Source of the DNA: Methylobacterium sp. J-078
Lineage (GTDB): Bacteria; Pseudomonadota; Alphaproteobacteria; Rhizobiales; Beijerinckiaceae
Direction: 5' to 3'
Length of the DNA stretch: 64,000 nt
Assembly (NCBI RefSeq): GCF_022829285.1
Contig: NZ_JAKSYI010000108.1
Location: forward strand, 62,001-126,000
Shown here: positions 46,637-57,798 of the stretch, in pieces
Layout of the letters: every line of letters starts with the position of its first letter
Numbering within the stretch: the first letter of the stretch is position 1
Made by a program: the position numbers and the translations under genes
Notes under the pieces: model-generated
Told to the model about the DNA's origin: nothing
The model's database searches: none
Seen by the model: only the letters and a program-made list of their open reading frames with translations

Positions 46637-46829
46637 ACGACGCGCTTGGGTCCGGACGGCCTGGACGGGGTTGATGCCAGTAGCGGCAATCTGCCCTTAC
46701 GTGGTTAACGGCCCGCGCGTTTCAGATCCATGGTCAAGCTTTCGTGACGACGTCCGGATCGGGCGTCGCGCGGCCGGCAGAGCTCGGCATGACCAACCGC
46801 GACGACGTCGGGCGCATCGCGGTCCGATC

Positions 46830-49061
46830 TCACCCCAGCAGCCGGTCGAGGGTGATGGGGATGTCGCGCACCCGCACGCCGGTGGCGTGCCAGACCGCGT
46901 TGGCGATGGCGCCGGCGGTGCCGGTGATGCCGATCTCGCCGACCCCCTTGATGCCGAGCGGGTTCACGTGCGGATCGTGCTCCTCCACCAGGATCGCCTC
47001 CATGGACGGCACGTCGGCATTCACCGGGATGTGGTACTCGGCGAGATTCCCGTTCATCACCCGGCCCGAGCGCGGGTCGAGCACCGCGTGCTCGTGCAGC
47101 GCCAGGGACACGCCCCAGATCATGCCGCCGTAATACTGGCTGCGCACGAGGTGCGGGTTGATGATCCGCCCCGCCGCGAAGGCGCCGACGAGGCGCGTCA
47201 CCCGGATCTGGCCGAGGTCGGGGTCGACCTTCACCTCCGCGTAGACCGCCCCGTGGGCGTGCATCGCGTAGGTTTTCTGCGCGGCAGGATCGCCCTGCCC
47301 CTGTCCCTTCGCCTCGACGGAGGTCCGGCCGGCGCGGGCCAGGATCTCGCCGAAGGATTCGGAGCGGGCGGGGTCGTCCCGGCGGGCGAGGCGCCCGTCC
47401 GCGGCGGTCACGCCCGCATTGCCGGCGCCGTAGAGGGGGGAGGCCCGGTCGTTGACGGCGAGCTCCGCCAGGGCCGCGATGGCGCCCTTCGCGGCGTTGT
47501 CGACCGCCGTGCCGCTGGTGGCGGTCCCGGTGGAGCCGCCGGCCAGGCCGCCGTTCGGCAGGTTCGAATCGCCGATGCGCAGTTCGATCCGGTCGATCGG
47601 GAGCCCGAGACCGTCGGCGCCGATCTGGGCCAGCACGGTCCAGGCGCCCTGACCCATGTCCTGGGCGGCGGTCTCGATGAGGCCCGTGCCGTCGGCCCGG
47701 AGCGTGGCGCGGGCCTCGCCCTGCATCATTCCGGCCGGGTAGGTGGCGGTGCCGAGACCCCAGCCGACGAGGAGCCCGTCGGCGTCGCGCATCTGGCGCG
47801 GCTGCCGGGGGCGGGAGGCCCAGCCGAAGCGCTCGGCCCCTTGCGCGTAGCATTCGCGCAGGGCCTTCGAGGAGAACGGCCGATGGCTGATCGGCTCCAC
47901 CTCGGCGTAGTTGCGCAGGCGGATCTCCAGGGGGTCGAGGTCGAGTTCCAGGGCCAGCTCGTCGAGGGCGCTCTCCACCGCGACGCTGCCCGAGGCCTCG
48001 CCGGGCGCGCGCATGAAGATCGGGGTGCCGATATCGGCACGGGAGACCGCGTGCGTCGTCGCGATCGCGCCGGCCGCGTAGAGGTGGCGCGAGAGGATGC
48101 CGGAGGGCTCGACGAAGTCGTCGTGCTGGCTCGTCAGGGTCAGGGTGTGGTGGTCGAGGGCCGTCAGGGTCCCGTCGCGGGTGGCGCCGAGCTTCAGGGT
48201 CTGGCGCGTGGCGGCGCGGTGGCCGACCGGGCCGAACATCTGCTCGCGCCGGGTCACCAGCTTGACCGGGCGCCCGATGAGCTTGGCCGCCATGATCCCG
48301 AGGATCTGGGGTGCGGTGACGAAGCCCTTCGAGCCGAAGCCGCCGCCGAGATAGTGGCAGACCACGTGGATGTTCTCCGGCGGAATGCCGAACAGGCCCG
48401 CGAGCCGTCCCTTGGCGATCCAGAGCGCCTGGGTCGGCGTGTGGAGCGTCAGGCGGTCGCCGTCCCACTCCGCCACGCTGGAATGGGGCTCCAGGGCGTT
48501 GTGGTACTGCGCGGCCGTGTCGTAGGTCGCCTCGATCCGCGTCTCGGCCGCCGCCATGCCGGCGGCGATGTCGCCCGAGCCCTCGTCGGTGGCGGAGCCC
48601 GCCCCGATGGTCTCGGGGCTGAACACCTCGCCGGCCCCGAGGGCGACGCTGACGGCCTCCGATTCGTAGCGGGGTGCGAGCAGGGCCGCGCCCTCTGTGG
48701 CGGCCTCCAGCGTCTCGGCGACGACCACCGCGATCGGCTGGTTGGCGTAGCGCACGCCGTCGTTCTGCAGGAGGTCGAGGCGGAACGCGAAGGGATTGTC
48801 CTTCAGGTCCGGCGACTTGGCGAGCTTCGGGGCGTTCTCGGGGGTCATCACCGCGATCACGCCAGGATGCGCTTCCGCCGCCGCGACGTCGAGATGGGTG
48901 ACCCGGCCGCGGGCGACCGCGCTCACCGCCATCACGGCGTGGGCGAGGCCCTCGGGCCGGAAATCCGCGCTGTAGCGGGCGGCCCCCGTGATCTTGGCAT
49001 GGCCGTCGCGCCGGGTCAGGGGCTGGCCGATGGAGGCGCCGTGGCGCTGACGCTCAGGCAT
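46830..49061 (-). CDS. paoC: aldehyde oxidoreductase molybdenum-cofactor subunit (PaoC-like)
   Basis: 743 residues from ATG 49061, overlapping the FAD-subunit gene by 8 bp. [20 protein letters not shown] begins the aldehyde oxidase hammerhead domain. [40 protein letters not shown] and [20 protein letters not shown] bind the molybdopterin cytosine dinucleotide cofactor. The C-terminal [20 protein letters not shown] contains the catalytic Glu. PaoC oxidises aromatic and other aldehydes. The large subunit is last in the leftward order A-B-C. Confidence 0.9.
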   Translation of the reverse strand: MPERQRHGASIGQPLTRRDGHAKITGAARYSADFRPEGLAHAVMAVSAVARGRVTHLDVAAAEAHPGVIAVMTPENAPKLAKSPDLKDNPFAFRLDLLQNDGVRYANQPIAVVVAETLEAATEGAALLAPRYESEAVSVALGAGEVFSPETIGAGSATDEGSGDIAAGMAAAETRIEATYDTAAQYHNALEPHSSVAEWDGDRLTLHTPTQALWIAKGRLAGLFGIPPENIHVVCHYLGGGFGSKGFVTAPQILGIMAAKLIGRPVKLVTRREQMFGPVGHRAATRQTLKLGATRDGTLTALDHHTLTLTSQHDDFVEPSGILSRHLYAAGAIATTHAVSRADIGTPIFMRAPGEASGSVAVESALDELALELDLDPLEIRLRNYAEVEPISHRPFSSKALRECYAQGAERFGWASRPRQPRQMRDADGLLVGWGLGTATYPAGMMQGEARATLRADGTGLIETAAQDMGQGAWTVLAQIGADGLGLPIDRIELRIGDSNLPNGGLAGGSTGTATSGTAVDNAAKGAIAALAELAVNDRASPLYGAGNAGVTAADGRLARRDDPARSESFGEILARAGRTSVEAKGQGQGDPAAQKTYAMHAHGAVYAEVKVDPDLGQIRVTRLVGAFAAGRIINPHLVRSQYYGGMIWGVSLALHEHAVLDPRSGRVMNGNLAEYHIPVNADVPSMEAILVEEHDPHVNPLGIKGVGEIGITGTAGAIANAVWHATGVRVRDIPITLDRLLG

Positions 49062-50136
49062 GGGCGGGGGCTCCGGCCGAGGGGGTGAGGGGGGCGAAAG
49101 GGGAGGCGGCAAAGGGACTCGCCGGAAGCGCGGGGACGCGCTCCGGGGTGCCGGCGGCCGCCAGGGTGAGTGCGCGCACGACGATGCGGCGGGCGAGCTC
49201 GATCTTGTAGGCGTTGTCCCCCGAGGGTCTGGCATCCGCCAGCGCCGCCTCGGCCGCCCGGGCGAAGGTCTCCGGGGTCGGGGCGGCGCCCGCCAGCAGG
49301 CGCTCGGCTTCTCGGGCACGCCAGGGCTTCAGGGCGACGCTGCCGAGCGCGATGCGGGCTTCCCCTATCCGGTCGCCGTCCATCCGCAGACCGACCGCCG
49401 CCGAGACCACCGCGAAGGCGTAGGAGGTACGCTCGCGGACCTTAAGGTAGCGGCTGTGGCCGGCGAAGTGCTCCGCCTCGGGCGGCAGGGTGACGGCGAC
49501 GACGAGGTCGCCGGGCTCCAGAATGGTCTCGCGCTCAGGCGTGTCGCCGGGCAGGCGGTGGAACGCCTCCAGGGGCACGGAGCGGGCACCGCCCGGCCCC
49601 TCGATCTCCACGGTGGCGTCCAGCGCCGCCAACGGCACGCAGAAGTCGGACGGGTGGGTGGCGATGCAATGCTCGCTCCAGCCGAGCACCGCGTGGCTCC
49701 GCGTGACGCCGCCGAGCGCCGCGCAGCCGGCGCCGGGGTCGCGCTTGTTGCAGGCGCTGGCAGTGTCGTAAAAATATTGGCAGCGGGTCCGCTGCAGCAC
49801 GTTGCCGGCGGTGGTGGCGGCGTTGCGCAACTGGCCCGAGGCCCCCGAGAGCAGGGCCTCCGCCAGCGCCGGGTAGCGCCGGGCGATGCTTACGTCGTGT
49901 GCCAGGGCCGCGTTGCGCACCAGGGCGCCGATCCGGGTCGCGCCGTCGGCGCCGCGCTCGATCCGGTCGAGGCCGGGCAGGCGGGTGATGTCCACCAGCG
50001 TGTCGGGCCGGCTGATCCCGCCCTTCATCAGGTCGACGAGGTTGGTGCCGGCGGCGAGATAGGCGGCCCCCGGTCGGGCGGCGGCCTCCACCGCCTCGGC
50101 GACGCTGGTCGCGCGGATGTAGTCGAAGGCCTTCAC
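49054..50136 (-). CDS. paoB: aldehyde oxidoreductase FAD subunit with [4Fe-4S] insertion (PaoB-like)
   Basis: 360 residues from GTG 50136, overlapping the stop of paoA as GTGA. The FAD-binding 5 domain shows [16 protein letters not shown] and [20 protein letters not shown]. Cysteines 119, 129, 138 and 157 ([31 protein letters not shown]) form the extra [4Fe-4S] site characteristic of PaoB and absent from ordinary xanthine dehydrogenase FAD subunits. It passes electrons from the PaoC/PaoA centres to an acceptor. The C-terminal tail is Ala/Pro-rich. Confidence 0.9.
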   Translation of the reverse strand: MKAFDYIRATSVAEAVEAAARPGAAYLAAGTNLVDLMKGGISRPDTLVDITRLPGLDRIERGADGATRIGALVRNAALAHDVSIARRYPALAEALLSGASGQLRNAATTAGNVLQRTRCQYFYDTASACNKRDPGAGCAALGGVTRSHAVLGWSEHCIATHPSDFCVPLAALDATVEIEGPGGARSVPLEAFHRLPGDTPERETILEPGDLVVAVTLPPEAEHFAGHSRYLKVRERTSYAFAVVSAAVGLRMDGDRIGEARIALGSVALKPWRAREAERLLAGAAPTPETFARAAEAALADARPSGDNAYKIELARRIVVRALTLAAAGTPERVPALPASPFAASPFAPLTPSAGAPAHA

Positions 50137-50651
50137 GCCGCATCCTCCGCGAGCTGGCGGCCGGGCAGGACGTCCGGCCCCGTTATCGCCGTATGGGCGG
50201 CGAGCACGGCTTGCGTGATGCCCGCGTAGGCGCCGCAGCGGCAGAGATTGCCGCTCATGCCCTCGCGCACCCGCTCGGGGTCGCCCCCGGTCTGGCCCTC
50301 CTGGATCAGCCCGACCGCGCTCAGGATCTGGCCCGGGGTGCAGAAACCGCACTGGAACCCGTCATACTCGAGGAAGGCGGCCTGGACCGGGTGCAGGGCA
50401 TCGCCCTCGGCGAGACCCTCGATCGTGGTGATCGAGGCCCCGTCGTGGCTGACGGCCAGCGCCAGGCAGGCATTCACCCGGACGCCGTCGATGAGGACGG
50501 TGCAGGCGCCGCACTGGCCCCGGTCGCAGCCCTTCTTGGCCCCGGTGAGGTCGAGGCGCTCGCGCAGAAGGTCGAGGAGGGTGACGCGCGCATCCTCAAG
50601 GACGATGCTGCGCGCCGCCCCGTTCACGGTCAGCGTGATGGAAAAGCTCAT
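50133..50651 (-). CDS. paoA: aldehyde oxidoreductase [2Fe-2S] subunit (PaoA-like)
   Basis: 172 residues. The plant-type ferredoxin site [22 protein letters not shown] and the second cluster site [12 protein letters not shown]...[11 protein letters not shown] are complete. Unlike E. coli PaoA, which has a twin-arginine signal, this protein begins directly at [20 protein letters not shown]. The complex is therefore predicted cytoplasmic unless the start is misplaced; no Arg-Arg leader is seen upstream in frame. First gene of the paoABC operon, transcribed leftward. Confidence 0.92.
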   Translation of the reverse strand: MSFSITLTVNGAARSIVLEDARVTLLDLLRERLDLTGAKKGCDRGQCGACTVLIDGVRVNACLALAVSHDGASITTIEGLAEGDALHPVQAAFLEYDGFQCGFCTPGQILSAVGLIQEGQTGGDPERVREGMSGNLCRCGAYAGITQAVLAAHTAITGPDVLPGRQLAEDAA

Positions 50652-50727
50652 GCGGGGGACGCCTCCGGCCGGCTTGTCTGGAAAGGGTCCAGATAGAACC
50701 GCGGCGGTGTCCGACCAGGGGCGCTTC

Positions 50728-51171
50728 TCAGCGCCCCGCCGCCTTGGCCTCCGCTTCCTTGCGCTTCAGGATGGCCTGCAACTGGGCGATCTCGGCCTCC
50801 TGTGTCTTGACGATGCCCTCGGCCAGCGCCCGGACTTCCGAGTCCTTCGAGTATTGCAGGGCGACCCGCGCCATGGCGACGGCGCCGGTATGGTGGGGGA
50901 TCATGCCGGCGGAAAAATCGCGGTCGACGTCGCCGGAATAGCGGATCTCCATGTCGCCGTGCATGCGCATGGCGGCTTCCTGGAACGCCTTGGTGGAGGG
51001 CGAGGGGGCCCCGGCCTTCGCGCCGGCGGGCTTTCCCCCGTGCTGGTGGCCCGGCGTGCCGTGGCCATGGTCGTGGCCGTCCCCGTCGTGGTGATGGTCC
51101 TCCGCCGCCGGGGCGGCGGCGGTCAGGGCGAGGAGTGCGAGGGCGCTCAGGAGTGCGGTCGCGGTCTTCAT
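50728..51171 (-). CDS. periplasmic DUF305 protein, CopM-like copper binding
   Basis: 147 residues. Signal peptide [20 protein letters not shown], then a His/Asp/Gly-rich stretch ([20 protein letters not shown]) suited to metal binding. The DUF305 helical domain follows, with [19 protein letters not shown] and [20 protein letters not shown], the Met/His motif of the family. CopM-type members bind copper in the periplasm. It lies 19 bp after an RND efflux pump gene on the same strand, fitting a copper/silver resistance operon. Confidence 0.9.
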   Translation of the reverse strand: MKTATALLSALALLALTAAAPAAEDHHHDGDGHDHGHGTPGHQHGGKPAGAKAGAPSPSTKAFQEAAMRMHGDMEIRYSGDVDRDFSAGMIPHHTGAVAMARVALQYSKDSEVRALAEGIVKTQEAEIAQLQAILKRKEAEAKAAGR

Positions 51172-51190
51172 GGGGGCGATCTCCTTGGGG

Positions 51191-54100
51191 TCAGAACAGG
51201 GCCGGGGCGGGGGCGCCCGCGACAGGGCCGGGTGCGGGTGCCCGCGCCGCCCGCAGGCGGGCGAAGGCGCCCGCGCCGAAGCGCAGGACGAGGACGGGGG
51301 TGAGCGCCGCGTCGAGGAGGGTGGCGCTGAACAGGCCGCCGAAGATGGTCACGGCGACGGGATGGAGGATCTCCTTGCCGGGGGCGGTGCCGTCCACCAG
51401 CAGCGGCACCAGGGCGATGCCGGCGGCCAGCGCCGTCATCAGGACCGGTACCAGCCGCTCGTTGCTGGCCCGCAGCACCAGGGCGGGGCCGAAGGGCAGG
51501 CCCTCGGCGAGCCCGAGGTTGAGGATGTGGCTGATCTTCAGGATGCCGTTGCGGGCGACGATGCCGGTGAGCGTCACGAAGCCGATCATCGAGGCCACCG
51601 AGAGGGGCAGCCCCGCGATCAACAGCGCAGCCACGCTGCCGATGAGGGCGAGCGGCACGTTGCCCATGACGATCAGCGCCAGCACCCCGGAGCGGTAGCG
51701 GCTCGCCAACAGGGCGAAGACCAGGGCCAATGAGACGAGGCTGAGGAGCCCGATGGTACGGGTCGCCTCCCCTTGCGCCTGGAATGCGCCCTCGAGAGTC
51801 GCGGTGATGCCCTGGGGCAGGGTGGTCCGCGCGAGCGTCTCGGCGATGGCCGCGGCCACGGCCGAGCCGTCCGCCCCGGCCTGGGTGTTGGCCTGGATGA
51901 CCAGGCGCCGCCGGCCGTTCTCGCGCAGGATCTGGTTGGGGCCGTCGCGCTCGGCGATGTCGGCGAGCGCGTGGGCCGGGACCCAGCCGGTGGGCGTCTC
52001 GATGAGGAGTTCGCGCAGGGCCGCCACCGAGCGGCCGGATTCGGGCAGCCGCAGGGTCACGTCGTAGCGGCGCAGGCCGTCGACGAGCGTCGAGACCACC
52101 CGGCCGTTGGCGAGCCGGCTCACCGCATCCACCACGGCGCCGGGACTGATGCCGTAGAGGGCGGCGCGGCCGGAATCGACCCGAACCTCGAGCTGGGGGA
52201 TGCGGACCTGCTTCTCGATGGCGAGATCCGCGATGCCGGGGATCTTTTCGAACGCCGTCTTGAGGGCGTCCGCCGTGCGGCGCAGGCCGTCGAGGTCCTC
52301 GCCGAACAGCTTGAGGGCGATCTCGGCCCTGACCCCGGAGAGCATGTGGTCGAGGCGGTGCGAGATCGGCTGGCCGATATTGACCGAGACCGGCAGCACC
52401 CCGAGGCGCGCGCGCAAGTCCGCCACGATCGCCTCGCGCGGGCGCCCCTTCGGCTTCATGCCGATCTCCAGGTCGGTGGAGTGGACGCCCTCGGCGTGCT
52501 CGTCGAGTTCGGCCCGGCCGGTGCGGCGCCCGACCCGGTCCACCTCCGGGATGTCCAGCACCAGCCCCTCCGCGATGGCGCCGATCCGGCTCGATTCGGC
52601 GAGCGAGATGCCCGGCGTGAAGGCGAGGTTGACGGTGAAGGAGCCCTCGTTGAACTGCGGCAGGAAGGCCCGTGGCAGGGTGGTGGCGGCATAGGCCGCC
52701 GCGCCCACGCCGAGGATGGCCGCCGCCATCACGCCGCGCTGGTGGCCGAAGGCGAACGCGACGAGGCGGCCGTTGCCGGCCTTCAGCCCCCGGATCAGCC
52801 GGCCCTCCGGCGCCTCCAGGCCCTTGAGGCCGGGGAGCAGCCAGGAGGCCAGGGCCGGGGTCAGGGTGAGGGAGACGAGAAGGCTCGACAGGATCGCGAT
52901 GATGTAGGCCTGACCGAGCGGCGCGAAGAGCCGCCCCTCGATGCCCGAGAGGGCGAAGAGCGGCACGAAGACGAGGCAGATGATCACGGTCGCGTAGACG
53001 ATGCCGGAGCGGACCTCGTTGGAGGCCGCCACGATCACCGCGAAGGACGAATGGGGCGAGCCCCCATTCAGGTTCTCTTGCCGGTTCTCGCGCAGGCGCC
53101 GCAGGATGTTCTCCACGTCCACCACCGCGTCGTCGACGAGTTCGCCGATGGCGATGGCGAGGCCGCCGAGCGTCATCGTGTTGATGGAGAGGCCGAGCGC
53201 GGAGAAGATCGCCGCCGTGGCGAGGATCGAGACGGGAATCGCGGTCAGCGAGATCAGGGTGGTGCGCGCGTTCATCAGGAAGGCGAACAGCACCACGGCC
53301 ACCACGGCGACGGCCTCGAGGAGCACCGTCACGACGTTGCGGAGCGACGTCTCGATGAAGTCCGCCTGCCGGAACAGCACCTTGTCGGCCTTGATTCCGG
53401 GCGGCAGGCTGGGGCCGAGCTGACCGAGCGCGTCTTCCACGGTCTTCGTGAGCCGCACCGTGTCGACGCCCGGCTGCTTCTCCACTGAGACGATGACGGC
53501 GGATTTGCCCATGTAGCCGCCGTCGCCCCGCCGGGGCCGGGGGGCGAAGTCCACCTCCGCCACCTGGCGCAGGTAGACCGGCCCAGCCGGCGTGCCGACC
53601 ACGAGGTTGCGCAGGTCGTCGAGGTCGATGGTCCGGCCGATGGCGCGGATCAGCACCTCGCGGGCGCCCGCATCGGTGAAGCCGCCGCCCGCATTGGTGC
53701 CGAAGCCTTCGAGCGCCTGGGTCAGGCTGGCGTTCGTGACGCCGAGCGCCCGCATGGCGGCGGGGTTCGGCGCCACCCGGAACTGGCGCACCTCCCCGCC
53801 GATGGGAATGACCTGCGCCACCCCCGGGATCGCGAGGAGGCGCGGGCGGATGGTGAAGTCGGCGGTCTCGCGCAGGCTCATCGGGCTCGCGGTCTCGGAC
53901 GTCACCGCCACCAGCAGGATGCCGCCCATGATCGAGGAGACCGGCCCCATCTGGGGCATCACGTTGGCGGGGAGTTCCGTGCGGGCCAGCGCCAGCCGCT
54001 CGGCCACGAACTGGCGCGCCCGGTAGAGATCGGCGTCCCAGGCGAACTCGACGGTGACGATGGACAGGCCGATGCCGGAGACCGAGCGCACCCGGGTGAC

Positions 54101-54334
54101 GCCGGGCAGGCCGTTCATCCGGGTCTCGATCGGGTAGGTGACCCGCTGCTCCACCTCCGGGGGGGCGAGCCCCTCGGCCTCCGTCATCACCGTGACGGTG
54201 GGGCGGTTGAGATCGGGCAGGACGTCGACCGGCAGACGGGTGAGGGCGAGGAGCCCGGTCAGCACCAGGGCGGCGGCGAGCGCCAGCACGAGCAGGCGGT
54301 TGCGCAGGGACTGCGTGACGATGGCTTCGAACAT
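51191..54334 (-). CDS. heavy-metal efflux RND pump (CusA/CzcA family)
   Basis: 1047 residues, twelve membrane helices and two large periplasmic loops. [37 protein letters not shown] and [20 protein letters not shown] (proton-relay acids in TM4) mark the HME-RND family, and [15 protein letters not shown] ends the first half. It exports monovalent (Cus) or divalent (Czc) metals across the envelope together with the adaptor and an outer-membrane channel. The DUF305 neighbour and Cys/His-rich proteins favour Cu/Ag. No TolC-like channel gene is present in the cluster. Confidence 0.9.
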   Translation of the reverse strand: MFEAIVTQSLRNRLLVLALAAALVLTGLLALTRLPVDVLPDLNRPTVTVMTEAEGLAPPEVEQRVTYPIETRMNGLPGVTRVRSVSGIGLSIVTVEFAWDADLYRARQFVAERLALARTELPANVMPQMGPVSSIMGGILLVAVTSETASPMSLRETADFTIRPRLLAIPGVAQVIPIGGEVRQFRVAPNPAAMRALGVTNASLTQALEGFGTNAGGGFTDAGAREVLIRAIGRTIDLDDLRNLVVGTPAGPVYLRQVAEVDFAPRPRRGDGGYMGKSAVIVSVEKQPGVDTVRLTKTVEDALGQLGPSLPPGIKADKVLFRQADFIETSLRNVVTVLLEAVAVVAVVLFAFLMNARTTLISLTAIPVSILATAAIFSALGLSINTMTLGGLAIAIGELVDDAVVDVENILRRLRENRQENLNGGSPHSSFAVIVAASNEVRSGIVYATVIICLVFVPLFALSGIEGRLFAPLGQAYIIAILSSLLVSLTLTPALASWLLPGLKGLEAPEGRLIRGLKAGNGRLVAFAFGHQRGVMAAAILGVGAAAYAATTLPRAFLPQFNEGSFTVNLAFTPGISLAESSRIGAIAEGLVLDIPEVDRVGRRTGRAELDEHAEGVHSTDLEIGMKPKGRPREAIVADLRARLGVLPVSVNIGQPISHRLDHMLSGVRAEIALKLFGEDLDGLRRTADALKTAFEKIPGIADLAIEKQVRIPQLEVRVDSGRAALYGISPGAVVDAVSRLANGRVVSTLVDGLRRYDVTLRLPESGRSVAALRELLIETPTGWVPAHALADIAERDGPNQILRENGRRRLVIQANTQAGADGSAVAAAIAETLARTTLPQGITATLEGAFQAQGEATRTIGLLSLVSLALVFALLASRYRSGVLALIVMGNVPLALIGSVAALLIAGLPLSVASMIGFVTLTGIVARNGILKISHILNLGLAEGLPFGPALVLRASNERLVPVLMTALAAGIALVPLLVDGTAPGKEILHPVAVTIFGGLFSATLLDAALTPVLVLRFGAGAFARLRAARAPAPGPVAGAPAPALF

Positions 54335-54346
54335 CGGGCGCTCCCG

Positions 54347-56074
54347 TCAGCGGATCTGGTCGAGGAGCTCGGCGCCCTGGACGACGACGCGGCGCCCGGC
54401 CGCGATCCCGTCCTCCACCAGCATCCGGTCGGCATCGAGGGGCGCCACCCGCACCGGGCGGCCCATGAAGCGCTCGGCGCTGACATGCTCGTAGACGAGG
54501 CTGCCGCCCTCCGCCCGGACGATGCCGGAGCGGGCCACCGGCAAGCCGGGCTTGGCCGAGCCGATAGGGGCCAGCACGGTGACGAACTGGCCGAGACGCA
54601 GGCTGCGCCCGTCGCCTTGAATCGCGAACTGGACCGGGACCGCCTGGTTGCGGTCGGCGAGGCCCGTGCCGCGATAGGCGAGCTGCAGAGTGCCGCCGTC
54701 GCCGAGCCGCGCGGTGGCCCGGCTGCCCTCGGCCAGCGCCTCGAAGCTCAGGGCCTCGACCCAGAGCCTGCCCGGGTCGACGATCCGGTAGACCACCGTG
54801 CCGGGGGCCGCCATGGCGCCCGCCACCGCGTTCGCTTCGGCGATGACGCCGTCGACGGGGGCGACGAGGGCTTCGGGCTCGCGCCGGATGGCGTCGAGGG
54901 CGGCGCGGCGGTCCCGCAGGCCGCCGAGTTCCGAGCGGGCGTCGTCGAGCTGCGTCTGCGCCACCGCGCCGGTGCTGGAGAGGCGCTCGAAGCGCCCGAC
55001 CCGGCGCTCCAGGATGGCGATCTGCTGGTCGAGTTCGCCCTGGCGCTGGCGCATGTCGGAGACGTCCACCGCCTGGACCGGCGGGGTCACGGTGGCGAGC
55101 ACGTCGCCGCGCGCCACCCGCGTGCCGAGGCGGGGAAAGCCGCGCTCGGGCGGCGCCAGCCGGCCGCCGACGGAGGATTGCACCACGCCGCTGGCATTCG
55201 GGTCGGGGATGATCCGGCCCGGCAGCTCGGCGCCGCGGGTGACGGAGGCTTGCGCCGTCAGGCCGGTGCGCAGGGCCAGCAGGCGCTGGAGCGATTTGGG
55301 CACGAAGACCGAGCCGTCGGGCAGGCGACGCGCCCGCTCCATCAGGGTGCCGCCGGTCAGGGCCGCCGGGGTGACGGGGGCCGCCGTCTCGTCCGGGCCA
55401 TGGCCCTCGTGCGCCTGCGCCGCGCCGCCGAGGATGAAGGCCACGACCAGCGTCGCCCCGACCGCGAGAAGGCCGACGAGAGCCTGGCCCGCGCGTCGCC
55501 GGCGCGCCAGGGCGAACACCCCGAGCCCCATCAGGAAGCCGCTGGCCGCCAGGGCCGCCGGATTCTGCCGGGCGAGGCGGTCGGCCAGGGCCGTGGCCGT
55601 CGCGGCTGCGACCGGGGTCGACGGGCCGGCGGCCGGGGTCGCGGCGGGCAGGTGGAGATCGAGGTTGAGGATGTCGGTGCGGCCCTCGACCGAGACGCCG
55701 ACGACGAGGTCGTGGTCGTCTCCGGCCGCGAGCCAGGGGGCCGCGAGACGGTAGGTGCCGGGCGCCGTCTCGGCGGCCCTGCGCCGGCCCTCCGGCGTCA
55801 TCACGGCGACCCCCGCCTCCGGGACGGGGGCGTTGGTGGCAAGCGCGTCGAGGTAGAGCACGAGGTCGGTGCCCTGCACCACGGCCACGAGCTCGAAACG
55901 CTCGGAGACGGCCTCCGCCCGCGGGGCGGTCGCGGCCGGGGCGGGCGGCGCTTCCGCGCCGTGATCGTGGCCCTCATGGGCGAGGGCCGGCCCGGACAGG
56001 GCAGGGGGGCCGAGGAGCGCGAGGGCGACGAGGAGAGCGAGCACGCGCAGGGCGGCCGCGAGGCAACGGAGCAT
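54347..56074 (-). CDS. efflux adaptor (HlyD/CusB type) with extra N-terminal periplasmic and membrane domains
   Basis: 575 residues, longer than a usual CusB. After a signal peptide and the His-rich AHEGHDHGAE come: a beta-rich domain (VVQGTDLVLYLDALATNAPV...LAAPWLAAGDDHDLVVGVSV); two membrane segments (about 180-235, around AALAASGFLMGLGVFALARR and AGQALVGLLAVGATLVVAFI); a second histidine motif AQAHEGHG; then the adaptor proper with a coiled-coil hairpin (RQRQGELDQQIAILERRVGR) and barrel sandwich. The fusion suggests metal sensing or delivery next to the pump. It is 12 bp upstream of the RND gene. Confidence 0.85.
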   Translation of the reverse strand: MLRCLAAALRVLALLVALALLGPPALSGPALAHEGHDHGAEAPPAPAATAPRAEAVSERFELVAVVQGTDLVLYLDALATNAPVPEAGVAVMTPEGRRRAAETAPGTYRLAAPWLAAGDDHDLVVGVSVEGRTDILNLDLHLPAATPAAGPSTPVAAATATALADRLARQNPAALAASGFLMGLGVFALARRRRAGQALVGLLAVGATLVVAFILGGAAQAHEGHGPDETAAPVTPAALTGGTLMERARRLPDGSVFVPKSLQRLLALRTGLTAQASVTRGAELPGRIIPDPNASGVVQSSVGGRLAPPERGFPRLGTRVARGDVLATVTPPVQAVDVSDMRQRQGELDQQIAILERRVGRFERLSSTGAVAQTQLDDARSELGGLRDRRAALDAIRREPEALVAPVDGVIAEANAVAGAMAAPGTVVYRIVDPGRLWVEALSFEALAEGSRATARLGDGGTLQLAYRGTGLADRNQAVPVQFAIQGDGRSLRLGQFVTVLAPIGSAKPGLPVARSGIVRAEGGSLVYEHVSAERFMGRPVRVAPLDADRMLVEDGIAAGRRVVVQGAELLDQIR

Positions 56075-56173
56075 GGACCAGGATTCTTTCGCCGAGGAGC
56101 ACGGAACGGCGTCCCGGCCTCGCGCCTCCGTCGGGAGTCTCGCGGGCCTGGGGGACGCGGGGCAGCGTCGGGC

Positions 56174-56623
56174 TTAGGATCTGGGTGGTTCGGGAAGGGC
56201 TTCCGGGACGATGTCCGTCCGGGCGGGGAGGGCGCGTGCCAGGGCGCGGTCGCCTGGACCGCGCGGGCCGGCCGCGTCGTCGGTGTCCGGGGCGAGCCCG
56301 GCCCCGGTGCAGCAGGAGCCCGTGCGGCAGCCTGCATTGCAGCAGGTACCGTCGCAGGCGCCGGTGCCCAGCGCCCTGACCGGGGAGGCCGCCAGCACGA
56401 CGACCGTCCGGACCGCGAGGTGGGGGAGCAGCGTCTGCGCCTCGCCGGTCCGGGCCTCGGCCGATGCGGTCGGGGGGAGGGCGGTCGCGGAGGCACTTGG
56501 CGCGCGCGGATGGCCGGCATGGGCCTGCGCACCCGACGGCATGAGGCCGACGGCGATCAGAGCGATCACCGCCGCGAGCCAGAGTGCCATGTGCCGGACG
56601 CGCGTCATGTCGGGCCGGTGCAT
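56174..56623 (-). CDS. exported cysteine-rich protein of the metal-efflux cluster
   Basis: 149 residues from ATG 56623 (ATG 56608 is an alternative). A hydrophobic leader (MALWLAAVIALIAVGLMPSG) ends near AQAHAGHP. The centre has a cysteine cluster GTGACDGTCCNAGCRTGSCC (six cysteines in 19 residues) that could bind metal. The remainder is Ala/Pro-rich. Similar His/Cys leaders accompany copper or CzcI-type regulators upstream of RND pumps, so an envelope metal-binding or sensing role is plausible. No family name recognised. First gene of the efflux unit. Confidence 0.6.
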   Translation of the reverse strand: MHRPDMTRVRHMALWLAAVIALIAVGLMPSGAQAHAGHPRAPSASATALPPTASAEARTGEAQTLLPHLAVRTVVVLAASPVRALGTGACDGTCCNAGCRTGSCCTGAGLAPDTDDAAGPRGPGDRALARALPARTDIVPEALPEPPRS

Positions 56624-56792
56624 AGCACACGGGACGGGAGAGCGACAGACCGGTTTTCGCGCGCGGCGTGCCCGCGGACACCCGGGATCACCCTAAGGGG
56701 CTGGGAACGCAGGCGGTTTGGCGGAGCCGGTTCCCCTTCCCCGCCGCATGCTCTAAGCGGGCGGCCCGGGCGGGAGTGGAGGACGGCGCGCG

Positions 56793-57554
56793 ATGAGAAC
56801 ACTCCTGGTGATCGGGATCGGCACCGGCAACCCCGAGCACATGACGATCCAGGCGATCCGCGCCCTCAACACCGCCGACGTGGTCTTCGCCCTCGACAAG
56901 GGGCGCGCGAAGGCCGACCTCGTGGACCTGCGCCGCGCGATCTGCACCCGCTACCTCACCGAGAAGCCCTATCGCTTCGTGGAGGCGCAGGACCCGGAGC
57001 GCGACCGCAACCCCGCCGATTACGGGGCCACCGTCGAGGCCTGGCACGCCGCGCGCGCGGCCCTCTACGAGGCGATGATCGCGCGCGAACTGGGGCCCGA
57101 GGGCTGCGGCGCCATCCTGGTCTGGGGAGATCCCTCCCTGTACGACAGCACGCTTCGGATCATCGACCGGATTCTTGCGCGCGGAACCCTCGAACTCGCG
57201 GTCCGGGTGATCCCGGGCATCACCAGTGTCCAGGCGCTGGCGGCCGGCCACCGCATCCCCCTCAACCGCATCGGCGGGCCCATCACCATCACCACCGGCC
57301 GGCAGATCGCCGGCGGCCTGCCTAAAGGCGCGGACGCCACCGTGGTGATGCTCGACGGCCGGCCCCGCTTCGACCACCTCGACCCCGATCTGACGATCTA
57401 CTGGGGCGCCTTCCTCGGCACCCCCGACGAGATCCTGGTCTCCGGCCGCCTGGGCGACGTCGCCGCCGAGATCGGCGCCTTCCGCGAGGCCGCGCGGACC
57501 CGCCACGGCTGGATCATGGACACCTACCTCCTGCGCCCGCCCGAGCGGACCTGA
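56793..57554 (+). CDS. cobF: precorrin-6A synthase (deacetylating)
   Basis: 253 residues. MRTLLVIGIGTGNPEHMTIQAI and VVFALDKGRAKADLVDLRRA, then LVWGDPSLYDSTLRIIDRI and VRVIPGITSVQALAAGHRIP, are CobF signatures. It uses SAM to methylate precorrin-5 at C-1 while removing acetate in the aerobic cobalamin pathway, the step specific to the CobF route. No other cob gene and no cobalamin riboswitch is visible nearby, so this step is encoded apart from the main cluster. Confidence 0.93.
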   Translation: MRTLLVIGIGTGNPEHMTIQAIRALNTADVVFALDKGRAKADLVDLRRAICTRYLTEKPYRFVEAQDPERDRNPADYGATVEAWHAARAALYEAMIARELGPEGCGAILVWGDPSLYDSTLRIIDRILARGTLELAVRVIPGITSVQALAAGHRIPLNRIGGPITITTGRQIAGGLPKGADATVVMLDGRPRFDHLDPDLTIYWGAFLGTPDEILVSGRLGDVAAEIGAFREAARTRHGWIMDTYLLRPPERT

Positions 57555-57798
57555 GGCCGCCTGCGACACGTTCGACCGCGCCTTGGAAGACTTTGGCGGT
57601 CTCCGGGATCGGTGACAGGCGATTCTTCTCCGTTGCGGCGGGGCCACATCGACAAACATCCCTCTCCTCAAATCTTGAGAACCGCCGCGACTGCGCGAGG
57701 ACTGGCAGGGTGTTTGCGTGAGACTTCGCAGGGCCAATAATCGGCCTGTCCTGCCGCCGCGATGATTGTCGCTGGCGCCGGATCGGGAGGGCTGTCGC

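Noticed and set aside
44069-46708. An 879-codon open frame on the plus strand
   Set aside because: It is the mirror of the hybrid histidine kinase gene, which has complete GAF, PAS, kinase, receiver and Hpt domains on the minus strand.
46671-49088. An 805-codon open frame on the plus strand
   Set aside because: Antisense to the well-supported paoC gene; no domains and biased composition.
56640-56792. Cobalamin riboswitch upstream of cobF
   Set aside because: No B12-box or GCCACTG core is visible.
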